Assembly (NCBI GenBank): GCA_018366495.1
Contig: JAGZHZ010000022.1
Location: 1 to 38,869 of the forward strand
Length of the DNA stretch: 38,869 nucleotides
Direction: 5' to 3'
Origin: Clostridiales bacterium
GTDB taxonomy: Bacteria; Bacillota; Clostridia; Lachnospirales; Lachnospiraceae
Shown: piece by piece, positions 1 to 8,046 of the stretch
How positions within the stretch are numbered: position 1 is the first letter of the stretch
Layout: each line of letters begins with the position of its first letter
Translations under genes and position numbers: made by a program
Notes under the pieces: generated by a model
What the model was told of the DNA's origin: nothing
The model's input: the letters and a program-made list of their open reading frames with translations, nothing else
Database searches by the model: none

Positions 1-23
1 AATATATAAAAGCAGCCTAAAAA

Positions 24-52
24 TATCGCCAGCCAAAACTTGGCTGACGATA
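24..52 (-). terminator. Hairpin, terminator-like at window edge
   Basis: A 13-bp stem with a 3-nt loop region around AACT. Read on the minus strand every pair forms (one as G-U) and a run of five T follows directly, so it fits a leftward terminator best. On the plus strand there is one C-A mismatch and the T-rich stretch lies further away. Which gene it serves is unclear because the window starts here. Confidence 0.4.
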
Positions 53-163
53 CAAAATTTATTATTTTTTATTGTCCTCTTGACAGGTAGCACACCATAA
101 AGTGTGATAGCCTATTTTTGATGAAAATAACAATTAATCGTTTTTAAAATAAAAATAGATCGA

Positions 164-195
164 TTGTTACTATACAAACCATTTCTGGTTATGAT
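164..195 (+). promoter_or_regulatory. Possible promoter and operator of the XRE gene
   Basis: A perfect inverted repeat AACCA-4nt-TGGTT at 177-190 directly abuts a possible -10 TATGAT at 190-195. A weak -35 (TTACTA, 167-172) lies 17 bp upstream. Position next to an XRE-type gene suggests autoregulation, which is inference only. Confidence 0.35.
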
Positions 196-219
196 AATAA
201 CTGAAATGGGGTGATAAGG

Positions 220-540
220 GTGAGTAAAGAAGAATTATACAGCGCCATGGGAGAGCGGCTGAGAGGTGAAAGAACAAAACTAGGATATACGCAGGAGAAA
301 ATGGCAGAAAAGCTAGGAATGTCATTGACGTATTATGGACAGATTGAACGTGGAATCAGCGGAATTTCTCTGGAAAAGCTGGTTCTTGCTCATGAATGCC
401 TGAATATTGATCCAACCTATCTGTTGACAGGAAAAGAACGTCCTGTGGTAAGTTTTGATTTGGTGATTGATCAGTGTCCAAAAAGAAAACAGAACGATCT
501 GAATGAACTGATTCAATATGCACTGAAACTGGCAAAATAA
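220..540 (+). CDS. XRE-family helix-turn-helix transcriptional regulator
   Basis: Small cytoplasmic DNA-binding protein of about 106 residues. An N-terminal Cro/C1-type HTH runs from about residue 10 to 65 (GERLRGERTKLGYTQEKMAE, then a recognition helix around MSLTYYGQIERG), followed by a short helical tail. An in-frame GTG exists at 211, but GTG at 220 is preferred because GGGGTGA then sits about 7 nt upstream. The gene stands alone; a good terminator follows at 556. Single-domain XRE proteins of this size are often autorepressors of mobile or toxin loci. Its target is not visible beyond the inverted repeat in its own promoter region. The family call is firm; the role is unknown. Confidence 0.85.
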   Translation: MSKEELYSAMGERLRGERTKLGYTQEKMAEKLGMSLTYYGQIERGISGISLEKLVLAHECLNIDPTYLLTGKERPVVSFDLVIDQCPKRKQNDLNELIQYALKLAK

Positions 541-555
541 AAAGGGTGAATTCAA

Positions 556-598
556 AAGGAAGAGAAGACGGCAGGGATGCGTTTCTCTTCCTTCTTTA
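556..598 (+). terminator. Terminator of the XRE gene
   Basis: An 11-bp stem (AAGGAAGAGAA with TTCTCTTCCTT) with a 16-nt loop begins 16 nt after the XRE stop. The downstream tract CTTCTTTAT is T-rich but not a pure run. The stem also reads on the minus strand, so it may serve the leftward HEAT gene as well. The rest of 599-773 shows no gene that I can support. Confidence 0.6.
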
Positions 599-773
599 TA
601 CGCCTGAAATTTTGGGAAAATTTTTTCAGAAAGATTTTTAGTCAGCTTGGGGCTGTAAAAAGCCCGTATTATGCTTTACTTTTCATGGAAATAAGGCGCT
701 GCAATCCCACTGGTTCTGGACAGTGGATAGTCTACTGCGCTGCAAAAACTTTTGTTTTAAGCTATGTAGAGTG

Positions 774-1543
774 TCAAGAATCAATTTCTTCACCGGTATC
801 AATAAAGTGTATCAATTCTTCGGCAACTTTTCTTACTTGAGCAAATGGTTCCTGTTTTGGTTCCTGCTTTAATAGTTCTTTTAATTTTCGTCTTATAGTA
901 ATAAGCTGTTTTTCACTGAAATCTTGAAAACGTATCGGATTTTCTAACAAATAGAGAGTGTTCAGACGAATTTTCCAATCTCTGCTTTGCAGAAATTTTA
1001 AAAATTTTTTGAATCCGGATTCTTCACCGAGGAGATATAAAGCATACCAGCAAGCTAATTTGCCCCAGTCCGTTTTTTGAACTTTTCGCACCCTACGAAT
1101 GAATCGGATATCTTCTGAAACGTCTTCTTTTGAAACAGTGATATCTGCCCAAGAAGTAATTGCGTAAAAGCGAGCAAATTCATCTCTTTCTTTCGGAATA
1201 GACTTTTCAAAAAACAGTTGAACTTCCTCATCTTCATTAAAAATACTTAGAGAATCATAGGCTTCATATCGAACTATATTTTCTTTGTCCTGAGCAAGAC
1301 GTATCAGGATTTGCTTTGACTCTTCTGTTTCAAAATTCACCAATAAAGCAGCGACTGTGCTTCTGACAAAACAATCAGGATTATCGGAAAATATTTTTAA
1401 AGCTGGAAAATATTTATCAGGAAGATAAGGAATTTCACTAGGACCAGGACAGAATTCATCTATTATTTTTTTAACTTCTGATATTTCTTCACTTTCAGAT
1501 ACAATAAAAGTATTTCCTTTGTTTCAAATGCTGATTTTTTCAA
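774..1543 (-). pseudogene. HEAT-like repeat protein, frameshifted near its start; candidate Rhs immunity gene
   Basis: The long open frame encodes about 250 residues of helical HEAT/PBS-lyase-like repeats (stretches such as IVRYEAYDSLSIF and DWKIRLNTLYLLENP). It has no credible start of its own: it opens just after an in-frame TGA at 1524-1526. In another frame a TTG at 1543 has GAGGAGTGA 4-5 nt upstream and reads MKKSAFETK before running off. Inserting one A in the GAAAC stretch near 1522-1525 joins both pieces into one continuous protein, MKKSAFENKGNTFIVSESEE and on. So this is a one-base frameshift, either real inactivation or an assembly error. It lies directly downstream of the Rhs remnant on the same strand, where immunity genes of polymorphic toxins sit. 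HEAT-like immunity proteins are known, but pairing here is inferred from position. Confidence 0.6.
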
Positions 1544-1774
1544 GGGATCACTCCTCACATTTTAGATTGATTTCGTGTGATTTTTAAAAATGATATGTAA
1601 AAGATACATGCAGGTACTTTTTAAGTATGCCTTAGAATTTTGAAATTTGTTTCATAAATATTATCAGACGTGGCTATAATTTGAAGAAGTAGACATTGTG
1701 TTGTGTCTGAATTCTAACAAAGAGCCATAAACCACGCCTATTTCATTTAATTAATATTTGGGATTAATGAACTA

Positions 1775-3280
1775 TCATTTTACACGCTCGTTCCCATTTA
1801 GTTTTCCTTTTTTCGGTTTCTTTTGTTTTCCTTCGGAATGTTTATATTGTGATTTCTTTTTCTGTTGATTTTTTTCTCCTCTAGCCTTTAATTCCCCCTC
1901 TGCTCTTTTACTTTCTTCGGGTGATTCTGAATGATTATATATATCCCATACTTCTTCATTAGAAAGCCCTTGGAATCCTGTATCACGGACATTTTGCTTT
2001 CTGCCTTTGGAAATTGTGATATTTCCTAGCAATTCTATTGCCGCTCCAATTGTTACTGTTGCTGCTGCACCAATAAGCAACCAACCAATTGGATTCCAAA
2101 TATTTGCTAATCCTACCGTTCCCGTTGTCGCAGCTGCTCCTCCGGCTGTGATTCCAAACATACTGAATAATGGAACCCCCCATGCTCCATACAGATCAAT
2201 CATATTAACTGAACTATTGAAGCAATATGCCCACAGATTATTTTCAAAAATGTGATCGTTTCCACCATCTAAAATCCGGATGTCATCCGTATTGATAAAT
2301 CGCCGGATTGTAGGAGAATAGTATCGGTTAGATATATAATACATACCAGTTTCTTCATCATAATAGTATCCTCGATACCGGAATGGATTTTTCATTCCTA
2401 GGGTTTCAGCCATGCTTCCTGTCACGCTCACAATGGCTCCCCAACTATCATATTTATATTCTACTACCTTATTTTCAGTCTTGTCAATTAAGGCAATAAT
2501 ATCTTCCTGCAGATTAGTGACGTAGAAATAATCTGTATGATTATATACTATAGAAATTAAGTGACATTTGGAATCATAATTATACCAAATCGTTGACCCA
2601 TTTGTCGTTTCTCCTGTGATAAGTGTTCCAGCAGTATGGTAATTAGTAACCACACCGTTTACTTCTTTTTTAATACGCATTCCTGTATGATCGTAGGAAT
2701 AGAAGATAGTTTTTCCATTTTTTACTGCTGAAAGTTGTCTGCCCACACTCCAGTGGTAAGCTGCGCCATCATATGAAAGCAGATTTCCGATAGAGTCATA
2801 AGTCAGTTTTTTTCCATTGATTGCTATCAGTTTATCTTTCCATATGCTGTCATATGTATAGATATCTGTCTTTTGTGAAGCCCCTAAAATAGATACAGCT
2901 TCTGTTTTAGCGTATTCTTTTCGCTCTGTTAGATTTCCACCAGCGTCGTAGCGATATGTAATTGTCTTGTTTAAAATATGATTATTTTCTCGTATCATCT
3001 GATCCAGTTCATCGTAGATATATGTGGTACTTCCCGAATCATCTGTAATATTTGAGATATCAGCTTCTTTTGATTTTAAAACCAAATTATCTTTGATATC
3101 TTCACCGTTTAAAACACATTGTAAGTCGACATCATGGAAGACATCAGAATAACGCACGGAGCTGGAAAAATGGGAAAGGTTCCTAGGGCTTTTTGAGTTT
3201 TCCTGTTTTTCAACTAGTCCTTTTACAGGAGAAGCAGATGCTGTTTGTTGTTTTTTCTAATTTCTGTTTTTTTCTTTCAT
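1775..3280 (-). pseudogene. Rhs/YD-repeat polymorphic toxin, internally deleted and with premature amber stop
   Basis: Frame opens with ATG at 3280, AAGGAG 8 nt upstream, but the eighth codon is TAG (3257-3259). The same frame then continues unbroken for about 490 codons to 1775. After the stop comes the typical N-terminal conserved piece of wall-associated Rhs proteins (VRYSDVFHDVDLQ, LVLKSKEA), which jumps at once into terminal YD repeats (TYIYDELDQ, YRYDAGGNL) and the Rhs core end (GMYYISNRYYSPTIRRFI, then DLYG). Full Rhs proteins are far longer, so an internal deletion seems to have fused the ends. The last 135 residues hold a Gly/Ala-rich hydrophobic segment and a short basic tail (RKQNVRDTGF, ELKARGEKN) in toxin position. 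GTG at 3157 could allow internal initiation. Probably non-functional or a silent toxin cassette. Confidence 0.75.
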
Positions 3281-3659
3281 ACTTTTTTCTCCTTTTTATT
3301 TGTTTTTAAGTTTTTTGATGCTAGAGATAGACTGCTTTTTATTTTTTATGTAATGAAGCAGTATCTAGATTTTGAATATATATTTTTTTGTATCACCTCC
3401 GTTCGATGAAAAAACCATACCACATCTGTTCAGTTGGTTTCAGTATAGTTTTTAGTTGGTTTTTTGAATTCATTGTTTTGGCCGTATTTACAGGGGATTT
3501 TGACCATGGAATAAAAAAATACGCCGGAAAATATTGATCTTTTGCAATATTTCCAACGAATTCCTACTTGTTAACTCTTATAGTTTTATAAATATTATAA
3601 AACTATAGTCAGAAAATATATGATCTTCAGAGGATAGATAATGGACTGATAAGATGATT
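3281..3659. other. Gene-free AT-rich region between rhs remnant and yhhQ
   Basis: No supportable gene. On the minus strand a GGAGGTGATAC near 3395-3405 is a strong ribosome binding site lacking any start codon behind it, perhaps the lost original start of the Rhs gene. A perfect 13-bp inverted repeat lies at 3579-3607. Confidence 0.5.
3579..3607. repeat. Perfect AT-rich inverted repeat, 13-bp arms
   Basis: TATAGTTTTATAA, spacer ATA, then its exact reverse complement. It is downstream of yhhQ and upstream of the Rhs remnant. No T tract follows a strong GC stem, so it is a weak terminator candidate; an operator or excision scar is equally possible. Confidence 0.6.
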
Positions 3660-3685
3660 TCTCTCATGACTTTCGCCATGAGAGA
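3660..3685 (-). terminator. Hairpin after yhhQ
   Basis: A 9-bp stem TCTCTCATG with CATGAGAGA lies about 30 nt beyond the yhhQ stop. The following AATCATCTT is only weakly T-rich, so terminator strength is uncertain. Confidence 0.45.
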
Positions 3686-3716
3686 TTCAAAGAAAATGTT
3701 TCTGTTTTTCTGTTGT

Positions 3717-4415
3717 TTAAGAATCTGCGCGGGATTTGATCTTGCGCGCAATATAAATAGCCGGCGTATCTGCCAGACTTGTCACGATAAAAATCACATA
3801 GCTGGACCAGATGATTTCAAGCAGAACAGGTACTTCGTACACGCCCAAGAAAGCGGCAAATGTAAACAGCACAGTGTTTAAAAGCTGTGAGATCAGAGTA
3901 GAACCGTTGTTTCTGACCCACAGATATTTTTTTCGGTTATGGCACAGACGTGTCGTGAAGTCCCACCATTTATGATATGCCCAGACATCGAAACGCTGAC
4001 AGATTGCATAGACAAGGAAGCTTGCCAGCATCAGACGCGGAGTGTTGCTGAAGATGGCCTGCATATGCGGCATAGCCCAGTCATTCGGGGAAGGTGTGTA
4101 ATGCAGCCAGATCTGTGAAAGAATAATAAAGGCAAATGAGGCTGCGATGCCGAGAGAAACGGCTTTTTGCGACGCCTTTTTTCCGTAGATTTCACTTAAA
4201 ATATCTGTAACAAGGAAGGAAGAAGCAAATAGAATATTGCCAAGCGTCTGTTCCATTCCAAAAGCGTTTACTAAAATTAAAACTTCGATATTGGCAGTGA
4301 TTGTGGCAAGCACAGTAAAACAGTAAAGACCACTTTTTCCAAATAAATAGTAAAATAAAACGACGCCTGAAAAAGTGACAACCAGTGCAAAAATCAGTAA
4401 AAATTCGTTGCTCAT
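3717..4415 (-). CDS. yhhQ: Queuosine precursor transporter, YhhQ/VUT family
   Basis: Integral membrane protein of 232 residues with about six hydrophobic segments, of typical length for the family. It is expected to import queuosine precursors (preQ0, preQ1 or queuine/queuosine; substrate varies in this family and cannot be read from sequence). The family signature is visible around residues 50-75 (NAFGMEQTLGNILFASSFLV then TDILSEIYGKKAS), with the conserved polar TDILSE in the membrane. The start overlaps the stop of the upstream radical SAM gene by 4 nt (ATGA), so translation is probably coupled. Both genes lie behind a preQ1-I riboswitch, which strongly supports the queuosine assignment. 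The hairpin at 3660 is the likely end of the operon. Confidence 0.88.
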   Translation of the reverse strand: MSNEFLLIFALVVTFSGVVLFYYLFGKSGLYCFTVLATITANIEVLILVNAFGMEQTLGNILFASSFLVTDILSEIYGKKASQKAVSLGIAASFAFIILSQIWLHYTPSPNDWAMPHMQAIFSNTPRLMLASFLVYAICQRFDVWAYHKWWDFTTRLCHNRKKYLWVRNNGSTLISQLLNTVLFTFAAFLGVYEVPVLLEIIWSSYVIFIVTSLADTPAIYIARKIKSRADS

Positions 4416-5137
4416 GACTCTCCTCCTACACCAAAATCAGTATTTTCAAATAAGATATCTACACGGTCGTCGTGCTGATAGAGCGGATAAATTTCCTTGC
4501 GGAAGATCTCAATCACAGGAGGACAAGGCAGAATTTTTGTCGTATTTTTGACCATGATATTGATGCAGACACGCTCAAAATACTGGAGTCCTGTCTCGAC
4601 GTCGTGTTTCATGGATTGTGCAGTCTGACCTTCCAATCCAAAGAGAAGACAGACTTCATCAAAGTATTCAGCGATCTCTTTCGGATCATCCTCATCCAGT
4701 CCTTTTCTTAAAATATTTTCTCTGTAATCAGAATCAAACGTCTCAACTCCGATCTTAACTTTGACATTGATTTTATGGTTCCAGAAGCGTGCGCGCAGGG
4801 CAGGAATGCTGCTGCGGTGCATCCAGTGGCACTCAAAATGGAGTTCAGAAATCTGTTTGTCGATGCAGATCTGTTCAATCAGATCCATTGTCCGCTCATC
4901 AAGATCAATAAAACTTCCAGAGTTGATGACTTCCAGTTTCTGATACTTTCCGGTTACTTTTTCAAGCTGTTTTTTGTTTAATTCAAAGTTTGCATCTTCG
5001 TCTCTGGAAAAGTCGAGATGATAATCACAGAAACGGCATTTTCTCCATTTACATCCGCTGCCGCGCAGCATGACAATTTCACGTTTGTTTTTTTCTTCAA
5101 TGACACTGTAGCGCACAGGATCAAATTCAGACGACAT
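4412..5137 (-). CDS. queL: Radical SAM protein, probable queuosine-salvage lyase (QueL-like)
   Basis: Cytoplasmic protein of 241 residues. An Fe-S binding cysteine cluster near residues 29-38 reads GCKWRKCRFCDYH, i.e. C-x4-C-x2-C rather than the classic C-x3-C-x2-C. Downstream conserved patches (INSGSFIDLDERT, ELHFECHWMHR, VKIGVETFD) suit a compact radical SAM barrel. In Clostridioides difficile a radical SAM lyase, QueL, releases queuine from a queuosine nucleotide during salvage and is genetically linked to transporters. The QueL name is inferred from co-transcription with yhhQ and the preQ1 riboswitch upstream, together with size and the odd cysteine spacing. Start ATG follows an AAGGAGG by 7-8 nt. 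It might instead be another uncharacterised radical SAM enzyme of queuosine metabolism. Confidence 0.65.
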   Translation of the reverse strand: MSSEFDPVRYSVIEEKNKREIVMLRGSGCKWRKCRFCDYHLDFSRDEDANFELNKKQLEKVTGKYQKLEVINSGSFIDLDERTMDLIEQICIDKQISELHFECHWMHRSSIPALRARFWNHKINVKVKIGVETFDSDYRENILRKGLDEDDPKEIAEYFDEVCLLFGLEGQTAQSMKHDVETGLQYFERVCINIMVKNTTKILPCPPVIEIFRKEIYPLYQHDDRVDILFENTDFGVGGES

Positions 5138-5159
5138 AAAAAAAACCTCCTTAAAAATA

Positions 5160-5200
5160 ATAAAAATCTCCGTGACACAATAAAACCGGAGATCTTTTTA
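5160..5200 (-). terminator. Leader hairpin with T tract just upstream of queL
   Basis: On the minus strand ATCTCCG pairs with CGGAGAT and is followed by TTTTTATT, about 20 nt before the queL ribosome binding site. It looks like a second attenuator in the leader. A further larger hairpin at 5230-5269 (GCAGAAAA with TTTTTCTGC enclosing CCCTG/CAGGG) lies between this and the riboswitch. Confidence 0.45.
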
Positions 5201-5311
5201 TTTTCTGTGAGGTAAATTTATTTTTTCATGCAGAAAAAAACGATGCCCTGCGACAGGGATATTTTCTGCAAATTATATATAGAATGATGTAATCTGAAAA
5301 AATCTGAAAAT

Positions 5312-5334
5312 AAAAAAATGAGCCTAAAGCCCAT
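5312..5334 (-). terminator. Riboswitch expression-platform terminator
   Basis: Right after the aptamer the transcript forms AUGGGC-loop-GGCUCAU (one G-U pair) followed by seven U. This is a classic intrinsic terminator placed to respond to ligand binding by the preQ1 aptamer. Confidence 0.7.
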
Positions 5335-5340
5335 GTGAGG

Positions 5341-5381
5341 TCCCTAGTTTTGTTTATAGACAGGATGGTCACGAACTGTCT
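5341..5381 (-). ncRNA. preQ1-I riboswitch aptamer
   Basis: The minus-strand transcript contains a 6-bp stem AGACAG/CUGUCU closing the 12-nt loop UUCGUGACCAUC, followed by an A-rich tail AUAAACAAAACUAGGG. This is the architecture of the class I preQ1 aptamer: short P1, C-containing loop, and an A-rich tail ending in GG that can form the H-type pseudoknot with loop CC. It sits about 10 nt after the predicted start site and just before a terminator, upstream of queL-yhhQ. No covariance model was run. Confidence 0.75.
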
Positions 5382-5396
5382 GAAGAAATCGAACCG

Positions 5397-5425
5397 ATTA
5401 TAACAAAAGGATGTTGAAAATGCAA
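5397..5425 (-). promoter_or_regulatory. Promoter of the queL-yhhQ operon
   Basis: Minus strand TTGCAT (5420-5425), 17-bp spacer, TATAAT (5397-5402). The predicted transcript starts near 5390, a few bases before the riboswitch. Confidence 0.75.
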
Positions 5426-5473
5426 GTAAAAAATTTGAAGAAAAGAACTGGCAGAAGGGTTTGATCTCTGGTA

Positions 5474-5482
5474 TACTAGACC
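5474..5482 (+). promoter_or_regulatory. Extended -10 promoter of the TPR lipoprotein gene
   Basis: TGGTATACT is an extended -10 (TG-n-TATACT) about 30 nt before the ATG at 5511. The -35 position has only a weak TGGCAG. It is divergent from the riboswitch promoter. Confidence 0.5.
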
Positions 5483-5510
5483 AAGAATGAGATGGCGGAG
5501 GAATAGAATC

Positions 5511-6554
5511 ATGAAAAAGTGGAAAATTGTTTTAATATTGGCATGTTCTTTTGCTTTGTCCGGATGTACAAAGACACCGAAGAGTACAGAAAATATTGAT
5601 CAGGGAAATGTATCTCTTGGAAAAGGATACTATGAGGAAGCGCTGGGAAGTTTCCAGACAGCGCTGGATACGCAGGAAGATCTGGCGCAGGCTTATCGCG
5701 GAGAGGGAATCGCCTATATGGGAATGGGAAATTATGCAGAAGCAGTGACTTCTTTTACGAATGCTTTAAATGCTGCAAAGCCGAATCAGACAGAACTGAT
5801 TCAGGATCTTTGTCTGTATAAGGCATCAGCGCAGTATCAGATGGGAGAATACGAAGGATGTAAAGTGACATGTACAGAACTTCTGGCCGTAGAAGAATTG
5901 TATGAGGCATACTATCTCCGAGGTGCATGTAAGATGGAGGAAGGACAGGAGCAGGAAGCGGAAGCGGACTTTGATCAGGCAGTCAGTCTGAACCCACAGG
6001 ACTATAGTTTGTATTTAAATATTTATGAACTATACAAGGAAAAAAATCTTTCTTCGGATGCTGGAAAATATCTGGAGCAGGCGCTTGCGATCGGCGGAAG
6101 TGAGGCGGAAGATTTATACCAGAGAGGAAGAATCTATTATTATCTCGGAAACTATGAAAAGGCAAAAGAACAGCTTTCGGGCGCAGCAGTGCAGAGCCAC
6201 GGTCCGGCTATTTTGCTGTTAAGTCAGGTCAATATTGAGACAAATGATATGGAAAGCGCACAGACTCTGGCACAGCAGTATCTGACAGAGATCGGGGAGA
6301 ACCCGTACGTTTATAATGTGATGGCGCTTGTATACATGGCGCAGGAAAATTATGATGCGGCGCTGGAACAGATCAATAAAGGACTGGCGCTTGGAATGGA
6401 AGAAGGAAAACAGGATTTGTTATTTAATGAGATTGTCGCATATGAAAAGAAACTGGACTTCCAGACAGCAAAGGCGAAAGCGGAAGCATATGTGGCGCTG
6501 TATCCGTCGGATGAACAGGGACAGAAGGAATATGAATTTTTATCGACACGATAA
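5511..6554 (+). CDS. TPR-repeat lipoprotein
   Basis: Envelope-anchored protein of about 347 residues. The start at 5511 is chosen over 5487 because GGAGGAAT lies 7 nt upstream and the protein then begins with a standard signal peptide MKKWKIVLILACSFALSGC with lipobox LSGC (Cys about residue 19). The remainder is a run of tetratricopeptide repeats, e.g. GYYEEALGSFQTAL, GNYAEAVTSFTNAL, EEAEADFDQAVSLNP-like and GNYEKAKEQL, about seven to eight units covering nearly the whole mature protein. TPR lipoproteins act as protein-protein scaffolds on the outer face of the membrane. No partner is evident here. It is followed at close range by hflX and may be co-transcribed with it. Confidence 0.85.
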   Translation: MKKWKIVLILACSFALSGCTKTPKSTENIDQGNVSLGKGYYEEALGSFQTALDTQEDLAQAYRGEGIAYMGMGNYAEAVTSFTNALNAAKPNQTELIQDLCLYKASAQYQMGEYEGCKVTCTELLAVEELYEAYYLRGACKMEEGQEQEAEADFDQAVSLNPQDYSLYLNIYELYKEKNLSSDAGKYLEQALAIGGSEAEDLYQRGRIYYYLGNYEKAKEQLSGAAVQSHGPAILLLSQVNIETNDMESAQTLAQQYLTEIGENPYVYNVMALVYMAQENYDAALEQINKGLALGMEEGKQDLLFNEIVAYEKKLDFQTAKAKAEAYVALYPSDEQGQKEYEFLSTR

Positions 6555-6584
6555 AAAGAGATGGAGGGCAGAAAGCGGAAAATT

Positions 6585-7832
6585 ATGGCAGAGCTTTATG
6601 ATATTACACAGACAGTAGAAAAAGTAATTTTGATCGGAGTAAGCACTGGTGACAGCAATATGATGAAAGAATCTTTAGACGAGCTGGAAGAACTGGCGGA
6701 TACGGCAGGCGCTGTCACAGTCGGAAAGGTAATTCAAAATCTGCCGCAGATTCAGCAGGGCACTTATATTGGCACAGGAAAGATCGCAGAGATTTGCAAT
6801 CTGATCGCAGAGACAGGGGCGACGGGTGTAATCTGCGACGATGAACTTTCACCGGCACAGCTGAAAAATCTGGAGGAAGGTCTTGGAACGAAGGTGATGG
6901 ACAGAACACTGCTGATCCTCGATATTTTTGCGGCGCGCGCTTCCACAAGTGAAGGAAAGATTCAGGTAGAGCTGGCACAGCTGAAATACCGGCTGGCGAG
7001 ACTAGTAGGTCTTAGAAGCTCTCTCTCAAGGCTGGGAGGCGGAATCGGTACGAGAGGACCAGGAGAAAAGAAACTGGAGATGGACCGTCGTCTCATCAAG
7101 GATCGAATCGCCCAGCTCAACAGAGAACTGGCAGAAGTAAAAAGACATAGAGAAGTTATTCGATCAAAGAGAAGCAGGGAACATGTGTCAGTCGCTGCGA
7201 TTGTAGGATATACAAACGCCGGGAAATCGACACTTTTGAATAAGCTGACAGGGGCAGGCGTTCTGGAAGAGGATAAATTATTTGCGACTCTCGATCCTAC
7301 GACGCGGATGTTGGAACTGGAGAGCGGACAGGAGATCCTGATGACGGATACGGTTGGATTTATCCGCAAGCTTCCGCATCATCTGATTGAGGCATTTCGC
7401 AGTACGCTGGAGGAAGCAAAGTATGCAGATATGATTCTTCATGTAGTCGATGCATCGAATCCGCAGATGGAAGTTCAGATGGCAGTTGTGTATGATACGC
7501 TGAAACAGCTGGGCGTGTATGATAAGCCTGTGATCACTGTGTTTAACAAACAGGATAAAGTAATACAGCAGGAGACGCTTCGTGATTTTAAGGCAGACCA
7601 TACAGTAAAAATTTCGGCCAAGACGGGAGAAGGGCTGGAAGAATTAAAAAGCATTCTGGAACAGGTACTGAAAGAGAAACAGATCTTAATTGAGCGCGTT
7701 TATCCTTATAATGAAGCAGGAAAGATTCAGCAGATCCGAAAATTCGGACAGCTTTTGGAGGAAGAATATCAGGCGGATGGAATTTATGTAAAAGCCTATG
7801 TGCCGACAGAATTGTACGGCAGCGTATGCTGA
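6585..7832 (+). CDS. hflX: GTPase HflX, ribosome-splitting factor
   Basis: Cytoplasmic GTPase of about 415 residues that binds the 50S subunit and rescues stalled ribosomes. An N-terminal HflX domain includes GTYIGTGK near residue 55 and the linker SRLGGGIGTRGPGEKKLEMD. The GTPase domain follows: P-loop GYTNAGKSTLL near residue 205, switch-I threonine in ATLDPTTR, G3 DTVGFI, and G4 NKQD. ATG at 6585 is favoured because MAELYDITQ matches the family N-terminus, although ATG 6561 is in frame with only a weak ribosome binding site. The C-terminus is slightly short and unusual (YVPTELYGSVC). It follows the TPR lipoprotein gene by 30 nt. Confidence 0.93.
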   Translation: MAELYDITQTVEKVILIGVSTGDSNMMKESLDELEELADTAGAVTVGKVIQNLPQIQQGTYIGTGKIAEICNLIAETGATGVICDDELSPAQLKNLEEGLGTKVMDRTLLILDIFAARASTSEGKIQVELAQLKYRLARLVGLRSSLSRLGGGIGTRGPGEKKLEMDRRLIKDRIAQLNRELAEVKRHREVIRSKRSREHVSVAAIVGYTNAGKSTLLNKLTGAGVLEEDKLFATLDPTTRMLELESGQEILMTDTVGFIRKLPHHLIEAFRSTLEEAKYADMILHVVDASNPQMEVQMAVVYDTLKQLGVYDKPVITVFNKQDKVIQQETLRDFKADHTVKISAKTGEGLEELKSILEQVLKEKQILIERVYPYNEAGKIQQIRKFGQLLEEEYQADGIYVKAYVPTELYGSVC

Positions 7833-8046
7833 AAAGCAGAACACGACAGCAGACGACCGTATACAGGCGTATCGCCAAACAGCACATAAAATATGGAAGA
7901 TGGGATATCTGAAACATCACTTTTTGCAGAAAAACGCTGTGACAAAAAAAGGCAGGGGAATAAAAAGGGCTGAATTTTCAGGGAAAACAGAGGCTGGATT
8001 TTAAAAATTCATGATAGAAAGAGAAAAACCATCAAAATGAAATGAG
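7833..8046. other. Gene-free stretch between hflX and nrdD
   Basis: No gene or recognisable motif seen before the NrdR-like boxes starting at 8047. The small frame running into it from 7798 lacks family features. Confidence 0.5.

Noticed and set aside
577..840. 87-codon plus-strand frame
   Set aside because: Starts inside the XRE terminator hairpin and runs antisense into the HEAT gene; no protein features.
1544..1774. Hairpin CGTGG/CCACG between rhs remnant and HEAT gene as a mobile-element end
   Set aside because: Arms are short and imperfect, no partner end or target duplication; more likely a weak transcript hairpin. No gene in this gap.
7798..8004. 68-codon frame overlapping the hflX end
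   Set aside because: Begins inside hflX without a ribosome binding site and has no recognisable domain.
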